From contig CAIRSV010000341.1 in assembly GCA_903881265.1 (NCBI GenBank), positions 1 through 12,654 of the forward strand: 12,654 nt of DNA, given 5' to 3'. The DNA is from an uncultured Bacteroidota bacterium (GTDB lineage Bacteria > Bacteroidota > Bacteroidia > Chitinophagales > Chitinophagaceae). Position 1 is the stretch's first letter; each line of letters opens with the position of its first letter. This document shows positions 7,611 to 12,654 of the stretch, in pieces. The notes under the pieces are model-generated. The model had not been told where the DNA came from and did no database searches. It worked only from the letters and a program-made list of their open reading frames with translations. Made by a program: the position numbers and the translations under genes.

Positions 7611-7641
7611 TTGGCATTGCAGGGCTGATATGTTATCTTCG
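7611..7641 (+). promoter_or_regulatory. Candidate promoter for aconitase
   Basis: TTG (7611-7613), then 20 bases, then TATCTTCG (7634-7641) matches the Bacteroidota -33/-7 pattern TTG-N19-20-TAnnTTTG with one mismatch. It would give a leader of about 130 bases. The leader shows no riboswitch or strong hairpin that I can identify. Confidence 0.45.
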
Positions 7642-7778
7642 CCGCAACTCAGCAATTCGGCAATTAATCAATGAGGACTAAGCCCGGTTAAATAACTCGT
7701 TACAATTATTTAAATACGTACAACCACTGATTTTACTTGTCGATTTGTTACATTATCTAATTTTTAAACGTAAGAAAA

Positions 7779-10046
7779 ATGGCATTTGACATTGAAATGA
7801 TTCAACAACTGTATGCACAGTTCCCCTCCAAAGTTGATAACGCACGTAAGGCTTTAGGTCGCCCATTGACCTTGGCTGAAAAAATATTGTATACCCATCT
7901 TGATGCTAGTATGGACGTGAAAAGTTATAGCCGACTTCATGATTATGTCGATTTCAATCCTGATCGTGTGGCGATGCAAGACGCAACGGCTCAAATGGCA
8001 CTATTGCAATTTATGCAAGCTGGTCGCCCTCAGGCTGCCGTGCCAAGTACGGTGCATTGCGATCACTTGATTGTTGCAAAAAATGATTCTGCAACAGATT
8101 TAACTGCCGCCCTAAAAGATAATGAGGAAGTCTTTAATTTTCTTTCGTCTGTTTCAAATAAATATGGCATTGGTTTTTGGAAACCTGGTGCGGGAATCAT
8201 TCATCAGGTAGTACTTGAAAATTACGCCTTTCCGGGTGGTATGATGATTGGTACCGATTCGCATACAGTCAACGCTGGTGGTTTGGGTATGGTAGCTATC
8301 GGAGTCGGCGGTGCTGATGCTTGTGATGTAATGGCTGGATTGCCTTGGGAACTTTTATTTCCTAAATTAATTGGGATTAAACTAACAGGCAAGCTCAGTG
8401 GTTGGGCTAGTGCGAAGGATGTAATTTTAAAAGTGGCTGGCATCCTCACTGTAAAAGGTGGAACGAATGCCATTGTTGAATATTTTGGTGAAGGTGCTGA
8501 ATCATTAAGCTGCACCGGAAAAGGCACGATTAGTAATATGGGTGCTGAGATAGGGGCTACCACCTCGACCTTCGGTTACGACGAAAGCATGGAGCGTTAC
8601 CTTAGAAGCACAAGCCGCGGTGATGTGGCCGATTTAGCAAATGCTATCAAAGAACATCTGACCGGCGATGCTGAAGTTTATGCCGATCCAGCCAAGTACT
8701 TTGACGAAGTGATTGAAATCAATTTAAGTGAATTGGAGCCGCATTTGAACGGTCCGTTTACACCCGATTTAGCGACCCCTATTTCTAAGATGAAAGAAGT
8801 AGCAGCTGCCAATGGATGGCCTACAAAAATTGAAGTTGGTCTAATCGGAAGTTGCACGAACTCAAGTTATGAAGATATTTCCCGTGCGGTATCATTAGCC
8901 CAACAGGTGTCTGATAAAGGCTTAAAACTGAATGCAGAATTCACCATTACGCCGGGTAGCGAGCAAGTTCGTTTTACCATTGAACGTGACGGCTTCCTGG
9001 ATAAATTTAATAAGATAGGCGCTAAAGTATTTGCCAATGCATGCGGACCTTGTATCGGAATGTGGGAGAGAGTAGGTGCAGAGAAACAAGAAAAAAATAC
9101 CATCGTCCATTCATTTAATAGAAACTTCGCAAAGCGCGCCGATGGCAATCCAAATACATTCGCGTTTGTAGGTTCGCCTGAACTTGTAACAGCGTTGGCG
9201 ATAGCCGGTGATTTGAATTTTAATCCGCTGACCGATACGCTCACAAACGATAAAGGCGAACAAGTTATGTTAGACGCTCCATCAGGATTCGAACTTCCTC
9301 CAATGGGCTTCGATGTGAAAGATGCTGGATATCAAAAACCTGCTGAAGACGGAAGTGGTGTGCAAGTGTTAGTTTCGCCCGATAGTAAGCGTCTGCAATT
9401 GCTCGATCCGTTTGCGGCTTGGGAAGGTACAGATCTGAAGGGGTTGAAGTTGCTTATCAAAGCAAAAGGAAAATGTACAACGGATCATATTTCTATGGCA
9501 GGTCCGTGGTTGAAGTTTAGAGGTCATTTGGATAATATCAGCAATAATATGCTGATTGGTGCCATGAATTTTTTTACTGAAAAAACAAATTCAGTTAAAA
9601 ATCAATTGACAAGTGAATATGCCCCTGTACCTGATGTGCAGCGTGCGTATAAGGCAGCCGGTATCGGAAGTATTGTGGTTGGTGATGAGAATTATGGTGA
9701 GGGTAGCAGTCGTGAACATGCGGCTATGGAACCTCGTCATTTAGGTGTTCGTGCTGTCTTGGTTAAATCATTTGCGCGCATCCACGAAACGAATCTCAAG
9801 AAGCAAGGGATGCTTGGATTGACGTTTGTCAACAAAGCGGATTATGATAAGATCTTGGAAGATGATAGCATTGATATAGAAGGATTATTGACAATGACGC
9901 CAGGCAAACATTTACAGATTGTATTAAACCATGCCGATGGTAGCAGCGAAACCATTCAAGTGAATCATTCATATAATGCGCAGCAAATCGAATGGTTCAA
10001 GGCCGGTGGAGCACTGAATATCATCCGTGCGAGTGTAAATTCATAA
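7779..10046 (+). CDS. acn: Aconitate hydratase, mitochondrial-type
   Basis: This TCA-cycle enzyme isomerises citrate to isocitrate through cis-aconitate with a [4Fe-4S] cluster in the cytoplasm. At 755 residues it matches the mitochondrial ACO2-like branch, not the longer AcnA or the AcnB type. The three cluster Cys are C359 (GSCTNSS), C422 and C425 (NACGPCIGMW), one residue off the mature pig heart numbering (358, 421, 424). VPSTVHCDHLI holds the active-site His93 and Asp95. GTDSHTVNAGGLG and GVGGADACDVMAG are family signatures. The swivel domain carries TDHISMAGPW and GEGSSREHAAMEPRHLG, with the catalytic Ser644 and Arg645 region. All key residues are present and the length is complete. The start MAFDIEMIQQLY fits the family. 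It is divergent from the PorE-like gene and 66 bases upstream of mltG, with no terminator in between. Confidence 0.97.
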   Translation: MAFDIEMIQQLYAQFPSKVDNARKALGRPLTLAEKILYTHLDASMDVKSYSRLHDYVDFNPDRVAMQDATAQMALLQFMQAGRPQAAVPSTVHCDHLIVAKNDSATDLTAALKDNEEVFNFLSSVSNKYGIGFWKPGAGIIHQVVLENYAFPGGMMIGTDSHTVNAGGLGMVAIGVGGADACDVMAGLPWELLFPKLIGIKLTGKLSGWASAKDVILKVAGILTVKGGTNAIVEYFGEGAESLSCTGKGTISNMGAEIGATTSTFGYDESMERYLRSTSRGDVADLANAIKEHLTGDAEVYADPAKYFDEVIEINLSELEPHLNGPFTPDLATPISKMKEVAAANGWPTKIEVGLIGSCTNSSYEDISRAVSLAQQVSDKGLKLNAEFTITPGSEQVRFTIERDGFLDKFNKIGAKVFANACGPCIGMWERVGAEKQEKNTIVHSFNRNFAKRADGNPNTFAFVGSPELVTALAIAGDLNFNPLTDTLTNDKGEQVMLDAPSGFELPPMGFDVKDAGYQKPAEDGSGVQVLVSPDSKRLQLLDPFAAWEGTDLKGLKLLIKAKGKCTTDHISMAGPWLKFRGHLDNISNNMLIGAMNFFTEKTNSVKNQLTSEYAPVPDVQRAYKAAGIGSIVVGDENYGEGSSREHAAMEPRHLGVRAVLVKSFARIHETNLKKQGMLGLTFVNKADYDKILEDDSIDIEGLLTMTPGKHLQIVLNHADGSSETIQVNHSYNAQQIEWFKAGGALNIIRASVNS

Positions 10047-10065
10047 ACACAAGTCTGTCAGGTTA

Positions 10066-10096
10066 TTGCTTCTATTACATGGATTGAATACCTTGG
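10066..10096 (+). promoter_or_regulatory. Candidate promoter for mltG
   Basis: TTG (10066-10068), exactly 20 bases, then TACCTTGG (10089-10096) matches TAnnTTTG with one mismatch and has the same spacing as the aconitase site. It ends 16 bases before the mltG ATG. No hairpin is seen after the aconitase stop, so read-through is also possible. Confidence 0.4.
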
Positions 10097-10112
10097 TTTA
10101 AACTATTTTCTA

Positions 10113-11126
10113 ATGAAAAACATTTTCATCATCATTGGATTCCTCTTGTTGGCCATAGCCGTATATTTCTATGTTCTGCTGTTTGGTTCCAATACTGGTG
10201 ATTTCACTGACAAGACCTTCCTCTTTATTCCAACTGGTTCGACGTATGCCGACTTGTTGAAAAATGTAGAAGAAAATCATGTGGTTAAAAATATACATTC
10301 TTTTGATAAGATGGCCACGCGCATCGGTTTGTCAAGGTCTGTTCATCCGGGGAAGTATCAGATTAAGCAAGGCATGGGCAATTTTACAATCGTTCAGATG
10401 CTGAAAGGTGGAAAGCAAATTCCCGTGAAGCTTGTCATCAACAAACTTAGAACCAAAGACGATATTGTGCGAAAGATCTGTCATAGTCTTGAAGCCGATA
10501 GTAATGAACTTCGAATGCTTTTCAAAGACAGCTCCTTCCTTTCGACCTATGGTATTGATAGCAATCAGATACAAGTGATTGTGATGCCGGATACCTACCA
10601 ATTTTATTGGAATACGAATTCAAAAAAGGCCATGGAAAAAATTGCGAAGAATTATTTAAAATTCTGGACAAAAGACCGCAAGGACAAAGCAATGAAGTTG
10701 AATTTAAGCTTGCCTCAAATTATGACATTGTCTTCGATTGTGGAAGAAGAGACCAATATGGAGGACGATAAACCTGTTATTGCGAGCACTTATTTAAACC
10801 GCTTACGAAAAGGGATGCCATTACAGGCCGACCCAACATTGAAATATGCAGTTGGAAATTTTATGCTGAAGCGACTGACAGAAGTACAAATGCGATCATC
10901 ATCGCCATACAATACATATAGAAATAAAGGACTGCCTCCTGGCCCGATATGCACACCGGCCATAACCACGATTGATGCCACGCTCGATGCGCCCGCCACT
11001 GATTATTTGTATTTCTGCGCACGTGAAGATCTCAACGGATACTCAAATTTTTCAACGACGTATGCAGAACACTTAATCAACGCGAAAAAATACCAGCAAG
11101 CATTGAACAAGAGGGGAATCAGATAG
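10113..11126 (+). CDS. mltG: Endolytic murein transglycosylase MltG (YceG-like)
   Basis: MltG cleaves nascent glycan strands at the outer face of the inner membrane and sets their length by working next to the peptidoglycan polymerases. The 337-residue protein has one N-terminal membrane segment (about residues 4-26, KNIFIIIGFLLLAIAVYFYV) and then a periplasmic part. A LysM-like region (FIPTGSTYADLLKNVEENHV; HPGKYQIKQGM) precedes the catalytic domain. The catalytic Glu is E211 in LSSIVEEETN, equivalent to E218 of E. coli. LQADPTLKYA, YNTYRNKGLPPGPICTP and DYLYFCAR are the remaining family signatures. Length and motifs are complete. It follows aconitase by 66 bases; I see no functional link between them. 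Confidence 0.96.
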   Translation: MKNIFIIIGFLLLAIAVYFYVLLFGSNTGDFTDKTFLFIPTGSTYADLLKNVEENHVVKNIHSFDKMATRIGLSRSVHPGKYQIKQGMGNFTIVQMLKGGKQIPVKLVINKLRTKDDIVRKICHSLEADSNELRMLFKDSSFLSTYGIDSNQIQVIVMPDTYQFYWNTNSKKAMEKIAKNYLKFWTKDRKDKAMKLNLSLPQIMTLSSIVEEETNMEDDKPVIASTYLNRLRKGMPLQADPTLKYAVGNFMLKRLTEVQMRSSSPYNTYRNKGLPPGPICTPAITTIDATLDAPATDYLYFCAREDLNGYSNFSTTYAEHLINAKKYQQALNKRGIR

Positions 11127-11286
11127 CGCAATAAACTGCTATTCCTTTCAGATCAAGCGTTGCAAATTTGAAGTATATTAGCATCTTTATTTAATTGCCA
11201 TTGACATCCCCTTAGTTATCATCAATATCAACTAAACACACGTTTACCTGACACGCATCGAATACTATATTATCCGTTCACGACCT

Positions 11287-12297
11287 GTGCAGGCCAGTAT
11301 CTCATGGCTTAAGCGTATCATACTGCCGGGTTTTGAAGGCGTCTCGTTGTTTGATTCACTTTCGTTTTTTAGTAAGCAGATATTTTCGAACCGTTTTAGC
11401 AGCCGGTCAAATGCAGTTTCATTTTCATTTCTGATGGGATTGCCATCGTTATTATTATTCTTCTTTACACTTATCCCGTATCTTCCATTGCCTGAAGCGA
11501 AAATCGTGAAAGTGATAAATGACATGCTGATTTTATTAGCGCCTGGTCAGAAGATGCAGCAGAGCATTACCAAAATCATTCGAGATTTTATCACACATAA
11601 AAAAACAGTGTTGCTTTCATTTTCGGTCTTGCTAACGATGTTTTATTCGTCGAATGGTATGATGGGCCTTATGAAGAGTTTTGAAAAGCAGATGCCTGGA
11701 TTTAAAAAACGAAATCCATTTAAACAACGTGGTATTGCTATTGCATTGACGATGCTGTTGATTTTTACTATCATACTGACCTTGTCATTTATGGTATTTC
11801 AAACTTGGGTAGCAAGCGGACTTGGAATCAGGTATGCACAGAAATTGGTTGTATTTAAATTACTCACCTACTCACTCATCATTGGTGTATGTTTCATCAC
11901 CGTCTCCTTTATATACAAGTATGGCACGGCTACTGTCAATAAATGGAAATTGTTTAGTCCAGGTTCGGTGATTGCCACGTTTCTGATGGTGGTGTTGACA
12001 GCCTTGTTTTTTTATGCTGTGAATAATCTTGTCAATTATAATAAGATTTATGGTTCTATCGGAACACTGATCATCTTTCTACTATGGATCAATTTTATGG
12101 CTCAAATTTTATTGATCGGCTTTGAACTTAATGCGAGTATCATTGTGCATCGAAAGGATGAGTCGATGGCTACGCAAATCTTAACCGCCTGTTCGAGCCG
12201 TTTTTCACAACTCGCCTTGGTCGCGGTGGCACCGGTCTGGGACTACATATCGTTCACAATATTGTCACAGGGATGCTTGGTGGAACCATCGCTGTGA
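11287..12297 (+). CDS. YihY/BrkB-family membrane protein whose frame runs into foreign DNA
   Basis: An inner-membrane protein of the YihY/BrkB family; its function in bacteria is unsettled, and RNase BN is an old misnaming. Hydrophobic segments lie at about residues 45-66, 106-122, 149-171, 190-210, 226-246 and 258-280. The family signature is YGSIGTLIIFLLWINFMAQ followed by LIGFELNASI (255-285). Family similarity stops near HRKDES (288-293). The remaining 43 or so residues are an out-of-frame reading of a histidine kinase end, so the true C-terminus is probably lost at about 12,160. The start is also odd: there is no ATG upstream. GTG at 11287 opens the frame, but residues before it (RIEYYIIRSRPVQ) resemble the usual start of the family, so translation may begin further up, for example at CTG 11248 (in-frame stop at 11233). 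Confidence 0.8.
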   Translation: MQASISWLKRIILPGFEGVSLFDSLSFFSKQIFSNRFSSRSNAVSFSFLMGLPSLLLFFFTLIPYLPLPEAKIVKVINDMLILLAPGQKMQQSITKIIRDFITHKKTVLLSFSVLLTMFYSSNGMMGLMKSFEKQMPGFKKRNPFKQRGIAIALTMLLIFTIILTLSFMVFQTWVASGLGIRYAQKLVVFKLLTYSLIIGVCFITVSFIYKYGTATVNKWKLFSPGSVIATFLMVVLTALFFYAVNNLVNYNKIYGSIGTLIIFLLWINFMAQILLIGFELNASIIVHRKDESMATQILTACSSRFSQLALVAVAPVWDYISFTILSQGCLVEPSL

Positions 12298-12383
12298 GAA
12301 GTCAGTTGGAGATCGGGAGCGAATTCGAACTTACGCTTCCATTGGTGGCGCCTGTCATCGAGGGCGCCACCCGTTACCAGTAA
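12162..12383 (+). pseudogene. C-terminal fragment of a histidine kinase (HATPase domain end)
   Basis: In the frame one base before the BrkB frame, the sequence reads ANLNRLFEPFFTT, GRGGTGLGLHIVHNIV, TGMLGGTIAVRSQ, GSEFELTLPLVAP and stops at TAA 12381-12383. LFEPFFTT is the F box and GTGLGLHIV the G2 box of the HATPase_c domain, followed by the standard closing strands. The HNIVTGMLGG wording is common in proteobacterial sensor kinases. An in-frame TGA at 12159-12161, the lack of the N, D/G1 boxes and the joined BrkB gene show that the upstream kinase is missing. About 73 codons remain. Base composition is clearly richer in G+C than the genes to the left. Confidence 0.85.
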
Positions 12384-12391
12384 GGTACTTG

Positions 12392-12426
12392 CTGCCGGTG
12401 GCCAAGCTTACCCCGCCACCAAGCAG
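12392..12426. terminator. Possible hairpin between two convergent gene ends
   Basis: CTGC (12392-12395) and GGTGGC (12397-12402) pair with GCCACC (12415-12420) and GCAG (12423-12426), giving a 10-bp stem with a small internal loop (C against AA). It lies between the kinase stop and the leftward stop at 12435. There is no T run, so it would be an unusual terminator. Confidence 0.35.
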
Positions 12427-12434
12427 TTGGCCAG

Positions 12435-12654
12435 TTAGTCGCCTGCAACAGCGCGACGGCGACTGGGGCGCGGAGATTTAGGCGCCACAGCTTTATCGAA
12501 CGACTCGATAGCGGCCACCGAAGCGCTGCCGATGGCGTTAACCAATGACTCACTTGTGTCGAGGACGCTTTCGGTCGCATTGAGTGATGCGGCGACAGCG
12601 GGCGGAGCGAATGAAGCCGAATCTTCGATCGCCTTGCGTGTAATCTCGAAGATA
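12435..12654 (-). CDS. C-terminal end of an unrecognised alanine-rich protein (runs off the right edge)
   Basis: Seventy-two codons are visible on the minus strand, ending at TAA (12435-12437). The frame reads IFEITRKAIEDSASFAPPAV, then AASLNATESVLDTSESLVNA, then IGSASVAAIESFDKAVAP, then KSPRPSRRRAVAGD. It is an Ala/Ser-rich helix with a basic, Pro/Arg-rich tail. It slightly resembles phasin-like granule proteins of Proteobacteria, but this is only an impression. Its G+C-rich codon choice matches the kinase fragment and differs from the rest of the window. A frame in another register on this strand (12374-12580) is a shadow. The start is beyond the edge. Confidence 0.55.
   Translation of the reverse strand, partial: IFEITRKAIEDSASFAPPAVAASLNATESVLDTSESLVNAIGSASVAAIESFDKAVAPKSPRPSRRRAVAGD

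Noticed and set aside
8222..9244. Minus-strand open frames inside aconitase
   Set aside because: They are shadows of a highly conserved plus-strand gene and have low-complexity translations.
11123..11142. ATAGC/GCTAT inverted repeat after mltG as a terminator
   Set aside because: The stem is only 5 bp and lacks a T run; it includes the stop codon and is likely chance.
12160..12297. Natural C-terminal extension of the BrkB-family protein
   Set aside because: The same bases in another frame encode the F and G2 boxes of a histidine kinase, so the last 43 or so residues of the BrkB frame are an artefact of the join.
12374..12580. Minus-strand frame of 68 residues in the right-hand tail
   Set aside because: The other minus frame (12435-12654) is open to the window edge, has a more protein-like composition and ends in a basic tail. 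This one is Trp/Arg-rich, as expected of an out-of-frame reading of G+C-rich DNA.

Overview
The window reads as Bacteroidota chromosome from base 1 to about 12,150. The signs are a secreted protein with a type IX secretion (T9SS) C-terminal sorting domain, a protein with the domain order of the T9SS component PorE, the Bacteroidota form of the SMC head (ELGMVDD in place of the usual QGxV), and several upstream sites close to the Bacteroidota -7 element TAnnTTTG. I cannot name a genus. From about 12,160 to the end the DNA is different: G+C counted over 180-base blocks rises from about 32% (12,001 region excluded beyond 12,120) to about 60%, and the genes look proteobacterial. The last 0.5 kb is therefore probably a misassembly or a foreign insertion.

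Layout. 1-941 (-): N-terminal third of SMC, running off the left edge. 942-1349: no firm gene, but a coding-looking 50-codon frame lies on the minus strand. 1350-3404 (+): T9SS-exported surface protein. 3421-3450: strong bidirectional terminator. 3487-7487 (-): four genes in one direction, in transcription order a PorE-like TPR/PD40/CRD/OmpA-like protein, a short stand-alone BLUF blue-light sensor, a MauE/DoxX-type membrane protein fused to a thioredoxin-like domain, and a 125-residue helical protein of unknown function. 7488-7778: divergent promoter region. 7779-10046 (+): aconitase. 10113-11126 (+): MltG endolytic transglycosylase. 11287-about 12,160 (+): YihY/BrkB-family membrane protein, whose frame runs on into foreign sequence. 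12162-12383 (+): C-terminal end of a histidine kinase. 12435-12654 (-): C-terminal end of an alanine-rich protein.

How they work together. Most are housekeeping or envelope genes: chromosome compaction (SMC), TCA cycle (aconitase), peptidoglycan glycan-strand termination (MltG) and inner membrane (BrkB). The minus-strand run is the least ordinary part: an intact BLUF photosensor with no output domain sits 50 bases upstream of a membrane thiol-redox fusion protein, and both follow a PorE-like envelope protein. A shared light- or redox-responsive role is only an inference from position. I see no CRISPR array, tRNA, rRNA, insertion sequence or phage gene, and no clearly new multi-gene system.
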